Program-made: the position numbers and the translations under genes | DNA from: Parapedobacter sp051400755 | GTDB lineage: Bacteria; Bacteroidota; Bacteroidia; Sphingobacteriales; Sphingobacteriaceae | Direction: 5' to 3' | DNA length: 64,000 nucleotides | Assembly (NCBI RefSeq): GCF_051400755.1 | Contig: NZ_JBLFFL010000007.1 | Span: 150,480 to 214,479 of the forward strand | Notes under the pieces: generated by a model | Told to the model about the DNA's origin: nothing | The model's database searches: none | The model's input: only the letters and a program-made list of their open reading frames with translations | Part shown: positions 53,141-62,345 of the stretch, one piece after another | How positions within the stretch are numbered: position 1 is the stretch's first letter | Layout: the number at the start of each line of letters is the position of its first letter

Positions 53141-54738
53141 ACCTATTGACCATACTGATTTTCCTGCCGCTGGCTGCCGCCGCGCTGATGTTTCTGGTGC
53201 CGTCTGCCAAAAAGGCCAGCTATAAATACCTGGCGCTCGTCACCGGCATATTGCAACTGGTGTTAAGCGGTGCCCTGTATTACCTTTTCCGTCCGGAAGA
53301 AGCAGGCATCACGGACGAAAAACAGTACCAGTTTGCGCACCACCTATCTTGGATACGGTTGGATATGGGCAGTCTCGGCCGGTTGGAGATCGATTATTTC
53401 GTCGGCGTGGATGGCCTTTCCATCCCCTTTCTTTTCCTGACGGCGCTCGTGATGCTCGTCGCCATCGCCGCTTCGTGGAATATCCAGAAAAGCGCAAAAG
53501 GCTATTTCATCCTGCTGATGATCCTCGATATGGCCGTGATGGGTGTCTTCTCCGCGCTGGATTTCTTCCTGTTTTACATCTTCTATGAACTGATGCTGCT
53601 ACCCCTTTATTTCCTCATCGGTATCTGGGGCGGGGCACGGCGCGAATATGCCGCCATCAAATTCTTCCTATATACGTTATTCGGCTCCGTATTCATGCTG
53701 TTGGTCATCGTGGGACTGTATTTCTCGGTCGTCAATCCCGAAACCGGCGCACATACGTTCAATATGCTGCACATGATGGATGCAGCTAATTATATCCCGG
53801 GCTCCGTATTTTCGGCCCTGGCCCAGCAGGACCTGTTCGGCATCCCTGCCCGGATGCTGGGCTTCATCGTCCTGTTTATCGCGTTTGCCATCAAGGTGCC
53901 CATCGTGCCGTTGCATACCTGGCTGCCCGATGCACACGTCGAGGCCCCTACCCCCATCTCCATCATCCTCGCCGGCATCCTGCTCAAAATAGGCGGTTAT
54001 GGTATCCTGCGCGTCTGCTTCGGCATTTTTCCCGATGCTGCGCAGCAAGCATCGTGGTGGCTCGGGCTGATCGGCGTGGTGTCCATCATCTATGGAGCCC
54101 TGGTCGCCCTGGCCCAGCGCGATCTGAAACGCATGATTGCCTACTCTTCGGTATCCCATATGGGCTTCGTGCTGCTGGGGGTGGCCTCTCTGACGGTGGA
54201 AGGCATCGCCGGGGCAGTATTCCAGATGATCAGCCACGGCTTCCTGTCAGCCGCCCTGTTTTTCCTTGTCGGCATGTTATACGACCGCGTGCACGACCGC
54301 GATATCTACCACTTCAGGGGATTGGCGAATGTGATGCCCCGGTTTACGGTGTTTGTAGCGATCGTTTTCTTCGCATCGCTGGGGCTGCCCGGATTTTCGG
54401 CCTTCATTGGCGAGGCCTTCGTGATCATCGGCGCCTTCAATGCGCCCGCCGTACACGGTCTGCTGCCGCGGTGGATGGCCATTGCCGGTTCCATCGGTAT
54501 CCTGCTGAGCGCGGCCTATTTTCTGTGGACACTGCAACGAATGTTTTTCGGGCAAACCCGGCTCAAAGGGGGCGACAGTTGGACAGCAGCCCTCACCGAT
54601 GCCTCACCGCGCGAAACGCTGGTGATGGTACCCCTGATGGCGCTGGCATTGGCCCTCGGTATCTATCCGGCCCTGGCATTTGATAATATCAACGCGGCTG
54701 TACTCGCGCTCGTGGAATTGGTAACGGGGAAATCATAA
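53137..54738 (+). CDS. nuoM: NADH-quinone oxidoreductase subunit M
   Basis: The 533-residue antiporter-like subunit has VGVDGLSIPFLFLTALVMLV, FYELMLLPLYFLIGIWGG with the conserved Glu, KVPIVPLHTWLPDAHVEAPTPISIILAGILLK, and AYSSVSHMGFVLLG. These place it as NuoM. About fourteen helices are visible. It is three bp before nuoN. Confidence 0.95.
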   Translation: MNLLTILIFLPLAAAALMFLVPSAKKASYKYLALVTGILQLVLSGALYYLFRPEEAGITDEKQYQFAHHLSWIRLDMGSLGRLEIDYFVGVDGLSIPFLFLTALVMLVAIAASWNIQKSAKGYFILLMILDMAVMGVFSALDFFLFYIFYELMLLPLYFLIGIWGGARREYAAIKFFLYTLFGSVFMLLVIVGLYFSVVNPETGAHTFNMLHMMDAANYIPGSVFSALAQQDLFGIPARMLGFIVLFIAFAIKVPIVPLHTWLPDAHVEAPTPISIILAGILLKIGGYGILRVCFGIFPDAAQQASWWLGLIGVVSIIYGALVALAQRDLKRMIAYSSVSHMGFVLLGVASLTVEGIAGAVFQMISHGFLSAALFFLVGMLYDRVHDRDIYHFRGLANVMPRFTVFVAIVFFASLGLPGFSAFIGEAFVIIGAFNAPAVHGLLPRWMAIAGSIGILLSAAYFLWTLQRMFFGQTRLKGGDSWTAALTDASPRETLVMVPLMALALALGIYPALAFDNINAAVLALVELVTGKS

Positions 54739-54741
54739 ACC

Positions 54742-56235
54742 ATGACTGAGCTACTACCCGATATAAGCAATAAACTCGATCACATCCGCACTGGGCTACC
54801 CCTGCTCATGCCCGAATTGGTGTTGGCCGCGACCTTCATTGCCAGTATAGGCACCGGCTTGTTTATCGACCGTCATTGGCGGCAGGGCACCTTTATCATT
54901 ACCGCGGCAGGCATTGCACTCGCAGGGGTGTACAGCGCGCTCCAATTGGCGCTGCCCGTGGCCGATGGCCTCCTGTTCGGGATGCTGGATGTGGATACCT
55001 TCGGCCGGTACATCCGGATCCTCACGGCAGCCGTTTGCCTCCTATTTGTGCTGTTTGTACAAGCAAACCCCGGTTTCAGCACCCACCGCAAGAAAACGGC
55101 CGACCTATACAGCATCCTGCTGGCCATACACATCGGACTCAACCTCATGGCCATGGCCAGCAGCTGGCTGATGGTCTTCATGGCCATTGAAATGGTATCC
55201 ATCGGCTCCTACCTCCTGGTCGGATACCTCGCCGGCGAAGCGCGGCAAACCGAAGCCGCCATGAAATACGTGCTGTTCGGCTCCGTCTGTTCGGCCGTCA
55301 TGCTATACGGGCTGTCCTTCATGTATGGCTTTACCGGCGACCTTGATTTTACATCCGCAGCACACATCCAGGGGCTGGCCGATACCGCCCCGCTGCTATC
55401 CGCCACCGCCCTGCTGCTCGTCTTCACGGGCATCGGCTTCAAGCTGTCGTTCGTACCCTTCCATTTCTGGACGCCCGACGTATACCAGGGTGCCCCTACA
55501 CCCGTGACAGCGTTCCTCTCCACCGCGCCCAAAATCGCAGGCATCGCACTGCTGGCACGCATCCTGCACGCTTGGCCCACGGACAGCGTTGCCTACCAAC
55601 ACCTGCACCTGATGGTGCTGGTGTCGGCCATCGCCACCATGCTGCTCGGCAACCTGGCCGCACTGCGCCAGACCAACGTCAAGCGCATGATGGCCTATTC
55701 CTCCATTGGGCATACCGGCTTCCTCCTGATGGCCGTACTGGCCTATTCGATGGGTGACTATACCATACTGCTGTTTTATCTTGCCGTCTACGCGCTCATG
55801 AACATGGGCGTATTCATGCTGGCCGATTACATCGAAACGCGCACCGGGGCCACCGACGTCGAGGAGTACCGCGGATTGGGCAAAGCGCTGCCTACCGCCT
55901 TGGTCTGTCTCGTCGTCCTTCTCATATCCCTGACGGGACTCCCCCCCACCGCCGGTTTCGTCGCCAAATTACTCGTGTTCAGTGCAGTGGTCAGCAATTG
56001 GCAATCCACCGGCAATCCCGGCATGATGGTGCTGCTCATCGTGGGCGCCCTCACCACCGTCATTTCGTTGTTTTATTACTTCAAGGTGCCGCTGAATGCA
56101 TTTCTTCGGAAATCGGACCGGGATGAGAGCAGCCCTGCCCCCCGGCAACCAACGATCTTCTGGTTGGCCGTGTTGATTACCTTAACCGTATTGCTGCTGG
56201 GGGTATTTCCTGGATGGTTGGTGGAGGTGTTTTGA
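54742..56235 (+). CDS. nuoN: NADH-quinone oxidoreductase subunit N
   Basis: The 497-residue antiporter-like subunit shows MVFMAIEMVSIGSYLLVGYL, KLSFVPFHFWTPDVYQGAPTPVTAFLSTAPK, and RMMAYSSIGHTGFLLMAV. It is the last gene of the nuo run. Beyond its stop codon the base composition changes sharply to AT-rich DNA of the CRISPR locus, so this is the left boundary of that region. Confidence 0.95.
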   Translation: MTELLPDISNKLDHIRTGLPLLMPELVLAATFIASIGTGLFIDRHWRQGTFIITAAGIALAGVYSALQLALPVADGLLFGMLDVDTFGRYIRILTAAVCLLFVLFVQANPGFSTHRKKTADLYSILLAIHIGLNLMAMASSWLMVFMAIEMVSIGSYLLVGYLAGEARQTEAAMKYVLFGSVCSAVMLYGLSFMYGFTGDLDFTSAAHIQGLADTAPLLSATALLLVFTGIGFKLSFVPFHFWTPDVYQGAPTPVTAFLSTAPKIAGIALLARILHAWPTDSVAYQHLHLMVLVSAIATMLLGNLAALRQTNVKRMMAYSSIGHTGFLLMAVLAYSMGDYTILLFYLAVYALMNMGVFMLADYIETRTGATDVEEYRGLGKALPTALVCLVVLLISLTGLPPTAGFVAKLLVFSAVVSNWQSTGNPGMMVLLIVGALTTVISLFYYFKVPLNAFLRKSDRDESSPAPRQPTIFWLAVLITLTVLLLGVFPGWLVEVF

Positions 56236-56291
56236 AGGTAACTCAATAACGCCAGTATATAAAGACGGTTAGCGGAAAAATCAAAAAACAT

Positions 56292-56323
56292 TTTGAAAGT
56301 ACCGCATTGATTTTTTATGTTTG
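56292..56323 (+). promoter_or_regulatory. Candidate cas9 promoter
   Basis: TTTG (56292-56295), a 20-nt spacer and TATGTTTG (56316-56323) match the Bacteroidota consensus. It would produce a cas9 leader of about 270 nt that runs through the tracrRNA gene in antisense direction. No equally good site lies closer to cas9. Confidence 0.55.
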
Positions 56324-56424
56324 GTAAAACTAAATCGTACAGAGTCAATTACATAAACCGGGTAAACCATGAAAAACATAACCAGCATCCTATACCAACA
56401 CCTACTTTCTTATTCCTTACCCAC

Positions 56425-56503
56425 AAAAAAAGCCCCCTGATTATGGACAAGGGGCGATCCAAATGTTTTCACAACGGAATAATCCTTATTGTGATTTGCT
56501 TTC
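56425..56503 (-). ncRNA. tracrRNA of the type II-C system
   Basis: Read on the minus strand, GAAAGCAAATCACAA (about 56489-56503) is the anti-repeat; it pairs with the repeat start TTGTGATTTGCTTTC found in many Bacteroidota II-C arrays. It is followed by AAGGATTATTCCGTTGTG, a nexus-like stem that is characteristic of these tracrRNAs, then by the terminator GCCCCTTG-N8-CAGGGGGC (56432-56455, one G-U pair) and seven U (56425-56431). Predicted length is about 79 nt. The 5' end is estimated from the promoter at 56509-56538 and may be off by a few bases. It should pair with crRNA precursor and load Cas9, encoded divergently next to it. Confidence 0.9.
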
Positions 56504-56508
56504 AATAG

Positions 56509-56538
56509 CAAAGATATGATATGTTTTGACTGATGCAA
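56509..56538 (-). promoter_or_regulatory. tracrRNA promoter
   Basis: On the minus strand TTG (56536-56538), a 19-nt spacer and TATCTTTG (56509-56516) form a Bacteroidota-type promoter. Transcription would begin about 5-9 nt further, just at the anti-repeat. Confidence 0.75.
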
Positions 56539-56600
56539 TACGGGAAACCGTAAAGGATTATTTTTCTTTCAAATTACTTTTAAACCTCAAAAGAATTGAC

Positions 56601-59600
56601 ATGACAAAAACAATACTTGGATTAGATCTTGGGACTAACTCTATCGGTTGGGCATTAGTTCAACGCGACTTTGAAAATAAACAAGGAGAAATTCTCGGCA
56701 TGGGAAGCCGTATTATTCCAATGGATCAAGGGACATTGGGCGATTTTGGAAAAGGGGTTAGTGTTTCTCAGACTGCGGACAGAACGCGGCTTAGAAGCAT
56801 AAGACGTTTAAGAGAGAGATATCTGTTAAGACGACAAAGGCTCCATAGGGTTTTGAATGTTTTGGGGTTTTTGCCAAAGCATTATGCCGGACAAATAGAT
56901 TTTGAAAATCGCTTGGGTCAATTTCTGGAAGAGAAAGAACCTAAACTCGCCTACCGACCCGTTTGGAATGGCAATAAAGAAAAGACGGAGTTTGAATTTG
57001 TCTTCAAAAAATCGTTTGAAGAAATGCTGAAAGACTTCAAATTGCATCAGCCACAACTTTTTCTGAACAGGAAAGGAGGGTCCGCTTTAATACCTTATGA
57101 CTGGACTATTTATTTTCTTCGCAAAAAGGCTCTCGTACGGAAATTAACAAAGGAGGAATTGAGCTGGATTATCTTGAACTTCAATCAAAAACGGGGTTAT
57201 TATCAATTACGTGGAGAAGAAGAAGAAAGTTTAAAATCTGTCAACGAATACGTGGTCAACTTAAAAGTTGTTCAGATTGAGAAGGGAGAAGTCGACAGGA
57301 AAAATGATAAGAGACATTGGTATAATGTTGTTCTTGAAAATGGCTGGATTTACACCGCGACTTTTACGGCTGAGCCGCAGTGGCTTGGCGTTGAAAGGGA
57401 ATTTCTGGTTACAGAAGAATTGGATGACGAGGGGAACATTAAAATTGTGAAAGATAGAAGGACCGATACAGGTGGCAAAGAAAAAAGAAAAATTACGCCG
57501 CTTCCAAGTTTTGAAGAAATAGATTTAATGACAAAAGCGGAGCAAGATAAAATCTATAAAAAAATAAAAGCCAAAACCGAAATAACGATTAGCAATAGTG
57601 GCAAAACGGTAGGAGCTTATATTTACGACACGTTATTGCAAAATCCCAAACAAAAAATAAAGGGAAAGCTTGTCCGTACGATCGAGCGGAAATTTTATAA
57701 AGAAGAGCTGATCGCTATTTTAAAAAAACAAATGGAGTTGCAGCCGGAATTTTTTTCTGATGATTTATATAACGACTGCGTAAGGGAATTATACAGAACA
57801 AATGAAGATTACCGCGATTCTTTAGGCAAAAGAGATTTTATTCACCTGTTTGTAAATGATATTATCTTTTATCAACGTCCTTTGCGAAGCCAAAAATCTT
57901 CTATCGGCAACTGTCCACTCGAATTTAGGACTTACAAAATCAAAAAGAAAGACGAGAGGGGAAATTCGGTTAAAGACGAAAATGGAAATGATATCTATGA
58001 ATTAGATGAAACCGGAAAACCTAAAATCAAAAACGAATATTTGAAAGCTATTCCAAAATCAAATCCTTTGTATCAGGAGTTTCGGGTTTGGCAATGGTTG
58101 TATAACCTTAAAATACTCAGAAAGGAAGACGACGGAGACGTTACCAATGAATTTATCCAATCGATCAAAGACTATGAAAAGCTATTTGCTTTTTTAATGG
58201 GGCAAAAGGAAGTGAATCATAGGGATATTTTAAATCATTTTATTGCTCCGATTTTGCAGGAAAAATTTCAAGGGGCTAAAGCAACTGCTTTAAAAAAAGA
58301 AATAGAAAAGGAAATTGCTAAATACCGCTGGAATTATGTTTTTGACGACACAAAAGAAAAGGAAGATGAAAAATCGAAAAAATATCCGATGAATGAAACG
58401 GGGTACCTTATCCGCAAGCGATTGGAAAAAGTCGAAGGTATCTCTGAAAATTTTCTGTCTTCCGAAATCGAGTATAAGCTTTGGCATGTCATTTACTCAG
58501 TTACGGACAAAATTGAGTACGAAAAAGCGTTAAGGACGTTTGCTCAAAAAAACGATTTGGACGAAACATCATTTATAGACAATTTCAAAAGTTTTCCGCC
58601 ATTTAAAAGTGACTATGGTTCTTTTTCTGAAAAAGCAATAAAGAAACTATTGCCTTTGATGAGAAACGGGAAGTATTGGAAATGGGAGGACATTGATACA
58701 AAGACACAAGACCGGATTGGCAAATTGCTTACAGGTGAATTTGACGAAACCATTAAAATTAGAGTACGGGAAAAAGCAGAAAAACTGCAATTACAGACCG
58801 AAATGGATTTCCGTGGGCTGCCGCTTTGGTTGACTCAATATGTGGTGTATGATCGCCATTCCGAAGCTGAAATCACGGGCAAATGGGATTCAGTAAACGA
58901 TTTGGAGAAGTATCTGGAGGACTTCAAGCAGCATTCGCTTCGTAATCCAATTGTGGAACAAGTTGTTACTGAAACTTTGCGGGTGGTAAAGGATATCTGG
59001 AAGAAATACGGTAATGGAGAAAAGGACTTCCTAAGTGAAATCCATATCGAATTGGGGCGGGAAATGAAAAATACCGTAGAGGAAAGAAAGCGTCTGGCAA
59101 ACCTTGTGTCTGACAACGAGTCTGCTAATCTTAGGATTAAGGAATTATTGATAGAACTGAAAGAAAATTCAGACGGCAAACTTCACGTGGAGGATGTTCG
59201 TCCATATTCTCCCATGCAGCAAGAAGCATTAAAGATTTTTGAAGATGGGGCTTTAAGTACCGACGATGTGCCGGAAGATATTCTGAAAATCAGTAAAACG
59301 GCACAACCTTCTAAGTCGGAGCTGCAACGTTATAAACTTTGGTTACAGCAAAATTATCGCTCGCCTTATACTGGAAATCCCATTCCGTTGAGCAAATTGT
59401 TTACACAAGAATACGAAGTGGAACACGTTATTCCTCAAGCAAGATTTTTTGACGATAGTTTTAGTAATAAAATTATCTGCGAATCGGCTATCAACAAATT
59501 GAAGGATAAACAACTTGGATTACAGTTTATTAAAAGCCATGGTGGCGAAATCGTGCAGGACGGCAGCAAGCAGTTTAAAATTTTTACAGAGACAGAATAC

Positions 59601-61454
59601 AGGGATTTTGTCAAAAATAATTACGCTAAAAATCCAAGTAAACGCAAGAAATTGCTGATGGAAGAAATTCCTGACAAGATGATTGAAAGGCAATTGAATG
59701 ATACCCGATATATCAGTAAGTTCATTGTAAATGTATTGTCCAATATTGTCCGTGCGGACGACGGGAAAGACGAAGAGTACAATTCTAAAAACGTGCTGCC
59801 TGGCAATGGAAAGATAACGTCAGCACTAAGACAAGATTGGGGATTGAATGACGTGTGGAATGAACTTATTTTGCCACGCTTCGAACGGATGAATTTATTG
59901 ACAAACAGTACTGTATTTACAGCTTGGAACGACAATCACCAAAAGTATCTGCCAACTGTTCCTTTAGAATATGCTAAGGGATTTTCTAAGAAGCGTATTG
60001 ACCACAGGCATCATGCTTTAGATGCTTTGGTAATAGCTTGCGCAACGCGAGAGCATATTCAGTACCTCAATAATGAAAATGCTAAATCACAAAAACACCA
60101 TTTACAGATAGGACTGGCAAAGAAACTTCGAAAGATGGAAACCATGGAAGTAAAAAGATGGAAGCAGGACGTAAATGGTGTTTGGAAAAAATCTGACGAA
60201 ACCGTAAGGAAAGAAGTTCCGAAAGACTACATCAAGCCTTGGGGGACATTTACTATTGATGCCAAAAATGCTTTGGAAAAAATAATAGCCAGTTTCAAAC
60301 AAAATCTCCGTGTCATTAATAAGACCGTGAACAAGTACGAGAAATATGTAGAGAAAAACGGGAAATTGGTAAAAGAGCTGGTGCCGCAAACCAAAGGAGA
60401 TAGTTGGGCAATAAGAAAACCGATGCATAAGGACACTATTCTCGGAATGGTGAAATTAAGAAGGAAAAAAATGGTTTCGTTAAGTGTTGCACTAGATAAT
60501 TACAATGAGATTGTAGATAAAAATTTACGGAAACAAATACGCTCCTTAATTGCCGTTAAATATGACAAAAAACTATTATCCAAATTTTTCAAGGATCATA
60601 ACAACAAGTGGAATGACAAGGATATTTCAAGAGTTGAAGTGTATTATTGGGATAATGACAATGTCGCTTCCCGAGTTACTCTTAACACCTCTTTCAGTGA
60701 AAAAAGGATTATAGATACCATAACCGATACCGCTGTTCAAACGATTTTGTTGGCTCATTTAGATAAATACAAAGGTGTTCTGGACGAAAAGCGAAAAGAG
60801 ATAGCTCCGGAAACGTTAGCGCTTACACCAGAGGGAATAGATGAGATGAACAAAAATATCATTCAACTGAATAACGGGAAATTTCACCAACCTGTTTATA
60901 AAGTAAGGACATACGAACCAAAAGGGAATAAATTTAATGTAGGTAATGAGGGAAACAAATCGTCAAAGTATGTAGAAGCGGCTAAGGGGACAAATCTGTT
61001 TTTTGCCGTTTATCAAGATGGTGTAGGAAAAAGAAATTTTGAGACCATTCCATTGAATGTCGTGATAGAGCGGCAAAAGCAAGGTTTAGGGCCGGCCCCT
61101 GAAACTAATGAAAAAGGTAATATGCTGCTGTTTTATTTGTCTCCCAATGATTTCGTTTATATACCGACGAAGGAAGAATGCGACGATAACCAAGGACTTG
61201 ATGCCGCTCATTTGGACAATAAAAAATCTGGGGATATTTATAAAGTTGTGAGTTTTACTGGAAGCAGATTGTCGGTAATTCCACCGAACGTGTCTACAGT
61301 AATCGTCAATAAATTAGAATATACACAGCTTAATAAAATAGAGTTAACAACTGAAAAAGAAACTTGTGTTAAACTGCGGGTCGACAGATTGGGGAATATT
61401 ATTGCCTTTAGTTCTGACAACGTACGACAGATTTTTAATAACAAATATGTATAG
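56601..61454 (+). CDS. cas9: Type II-C CRISPR endonuclease Cas9
   Basis: The 1617-residue protein is larger than most Cas9s. All catalytic residues are visible: D9 in RuvC-I (ILGLDLGTNSIGWALV), the Arg-rich bridge helix (RTRLRSIRRLRERYLLRRQRL), E817 in RuvC-II (HIELGRE), H942 and N965 in the HNH domain (YEVEHVIPQARFFDDSF), and H1138 and D1141 in RuvC-III (DHRHHALDAL). The recognition lobe lies between about 100 and 790, and a long C-terminal region of over 450 residues should hold the PAM-interacting part. I chose ATG 56601 since RuvC-I begins right after it; the 25 upstream residues are not Cas9-like. It should cut both DNA strands guided by crRNA and the tracrRNA encoded upstream. Confidence 0.97.
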   Translation: MTKTILGLDLGTNSIGWALVQRDFENKQGEILGMGSRIIPMDQGTLGDFGKGVSVSQTADRTRLRSIRRLRERYLLRRQRLHRVLNVLGFLPKHYAGQIDFENRLGQFLEEKEPKLAYRPVWNGNKEKTEFEFVFKKSFEEMLKDFKLHQPQLFLNRKGGSALIPYDWTIYFLRKKALVRKLTKEELSWIILNFNQKRGYYQLRGEEEESLKSVNEYVVNLKVVQIEKGEVDRKNDKRHWYNVVLENGWIYTATFTAEPQWLGVEREFLVTEELDDEGNIKIVKDRRTDTGGKEKRKITPLPSFEEIDLMTKAEQDKIYKKIKAKTEITISNSGKTVGAYIYDTLLQNPKQKIKGKLVRTIERKFYKEELIAILKKQMELQPEFFSDDLYNDCVRELYRTNEDYRDSLGKRDFIHLFVNDIIFYQRPLRSQKSSIGNCPLEFRTYKIKKKDERGNSVKDENGNDIYELDETGKPKIKNEYLKAIPKSNPLYQEFRVWQWLYNLKILRKEDDGDVTNEFIQSIKDYEKLFAFLMGQKEVNHRDILNHFIAPILQEKFQGAKATALKKEIEKEIAKYRWNYVFDDTKEKEDEKSKKYPMNETGYLIRKRLEKVEGISENFLSSEIEYKLWHVIYSVTDKIEYEKALRTFAQKNDLDETSFIDNFKSFPPFKSDYGSFSEKAIKKLLPLMRNGKYWKWEDIDTKTQDRIGKLLTGEFDETIKIRVREKAEKLQLQTEMDFRGLPLWLTQYVVYDRHSEAEITGKWDSVNDLEKYLEDFKQHSLRNPIVEQVVTETLRVVKDIWKKYGNGEKDFLSEIHIELGREMKNTVEERKRLANLVSDNESANLRIKELLIELKENSDGKLHVEDVRPYSPMQQEALKIFEDGALSTDDVPEDILKISKTAQPSKSELQRYKLWLQQNYRSPYTGNPIPLSKLFTQEYEVEHVIPQARFFDDSFSNKIICESAINKLKDKQLGLQFIKSHGGEIVQDGSKQFKIFTETEYRDFVKNNYAKNPSKRKKLLMEEIPDKMIERQLNDTRYISKFIVNVLSNIVRADDGKDEEYNSKNVLPGNGKITSALRQDWGLNDVWNELILPRFERMNLLTNSTVFTAWNDNHQKYLPTVPLEYAKGFSKKRIDHRHHALDALVIACATREHIQYLNNENAKSQKHHLQIGLAKKLRKMETMEVKRWKQDVNGVWKKSDETVRKEVPKDYIKPWGTFTIDAKNALEKIIASFKQNLRVINKTVNKYEKYVEKNGKLVKELVPQTKGDSWAIRKPMHKDTILGMVKLRRKKMVSLSVALDNYNEIVDKNLRKQIRSLIAVKYDKKLLSKFFKDHNNKWNDKDISRVEVYYWDNDNVASRVTLNTSFSEKRIIDTITDTAVQTILLAHLDKYKGVLDEKRKEIAPETLALTPEGIDEMNKNIIQLNNGKFHQPVYKVRTYEPKGNKFNVGNEGNKSSKYVEAAKGTNLFFAVYQDGVGKRNFETIPLNVVIERQKQGLGPAPETNEKGNMLLFYLSPNDFVYIPTKEECDDNQGLDAAHLDNKKSGDIYKVVSFTGSRLSVIPPNVSTVIVNKLEYTQLNKIELTTEKETCVKLRVDRLGNIIAFSSDNVRQIFNNKYV

Positions 61455-61845
61455 AATGTATGCTCTTGATACAAATATTTTAGTGTATGCTTATGATAAA
61501 TCTGAAAATCTTTCAGAACAAGCGATTAATTTGATCAATCCAAACGCATGCGTATCCAATTTTGTTTTTCAAGAGTTCATATTCCAATTGACAAAACGTA
61601 AGGTCCCTAAAGTTCATTTAATGAAAGTAGCAATAGATTTGTTGGATATTCTGTGGTTAACAAGGGTGGATAAGGATATTTACAGGCATGCTTATTTTTT
61701 GATTAGAAGATGTGATTTCTCTTTGGAGGATGCAATTGTTGTTGCCGATGCTGTACTTAACAATTGTAATGTTTTATATTCAAGGGATATGCAGAACGGC
61801 CAAATGATAGATAAGAAATTGAGAATTATTAATCCTTTTAGATGA
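61447..61845 (+). CDS. PIN-domain ribonuclease-like protein
   Basis: The 132-residue product has the PIN fold's acidic quartet: D8 in ALDTNILVYAYD, E43 in FVFQEFIF, D95 in FSLEDAIVVADAV and D114 in YSRDM. PIN proteins are Mg-dependent RNases, often VapC toxins. No VapB-type antitoxin gene is next to it. Its start overlaps the cas9 stop by 8 bp (or begins at 61456, one base after it), and its stop overlaps the next gene by 4 bp, so it is built into the cas operon. A role in RNA cleavage during defence or in crRNA handling is speculation. Confidence 0.88.
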   Translation: MYRMYALDTNILVYAYDKSENLSEQAINLINPNACVSNFVFQEFIFQLTKRKVPKVHLMKVAIDLLDILWLTRVDKDIYRHAYFLIRRCDFSLEDAIVVADAVLNNCNVLYSRDMQNGQMIDKKLRIINPFR

Positions 61846-62315
61846 AACGCACAGCTTTCCTAAAATCCCTCGGTCTTGGAGCAGGTGGATTGGTTCTTTC
61901 ATCCCATTCATTTTTGCAGACCAAGCCTGTCAAAATCTATGATAATTATGTCCGAGGGCTAATGCATTACGACTTTAGAGAAGTCGAGGACATCATTAAA
62001 GAAGGCGACGAGGTACAACTCCTTCGCGAGCCAACGAATCCCTATGATAGTTTTGCCATACAGGTCAATATTGGCGAATGGCGGGTGGGGTACATCTCCG
62101 CCTATGAGACCATTGTTATCGCCAATATGCTTGATACAGGCGTTTATCTTACAGCAAAGGTTAGTCAGAAGGATTTAAAACGGAGTTTGACCGAATGTCT
62201 GGCCATAGAAATTTTTGCCGAATTGGTCATTCCCAGCCCGAAATTTATCGATCGCATGCTTGCGGATAACCGTGCGGATGATGCGCCGGATATTTATCGA
62301 TTGGGAGAGGTGTAG
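61842..62315 (+). CDS. HIRAN-domain protein with Tat-like N-terminus
   Basis: The 157-residue product carries a HIRAN domain: EGDEVQLLREPTNPYDSFAI, then WRVGYISAYE and IANMLDTGVYLTAKV. In HLTF the HIRAN domain binds 3' ends of single-stranded DNA. The N-terminus (MKRTAFLKSLGLGAGGLVLS) looks like a twin-arginine-type export signal with a single Arg, which is hard to combine with a DNA-binding role in the cytoplasm. It overlaps the PIN gene by 4 bp. Its place in the cas operon suggests a link with DNA ends made in interference or spacer capture, but the family also occurs outside CRISPR loci. Confidence 0.82.
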   Translation: MKRTAFLKSLGLGAGGLVLSSHSFLQTKPVKIYDNYVRGLMHYDFREVEDIIKEGDEVQLLREPTNPYDSFAIQVNIGEWRVGYISAYETIVIANMLDTGVYLTAKVSQKDLKRSLTECLAIEIFAELVIPSPKFIDRMLADNRADDAPDIYRLGEV

Positions 62316-62345
62316 TTTGAAGGATGTTAAACAAAATGATTCAAT

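Noticed and set aside
56489..56520. A CRISPR repeat upstream of cas9
   Set aside because: Only one copy, and on the minus strand it continues into a nexus stem and terminator, so it is the tracrRNA anti-repeat.
56526..56600. Cas9 starting 25 residues earlier
   Set aside because: The extra residues are not Cas9-like and the segment contains the tracrRNA -33 region; RuvC-I starts right after ATG 56601.
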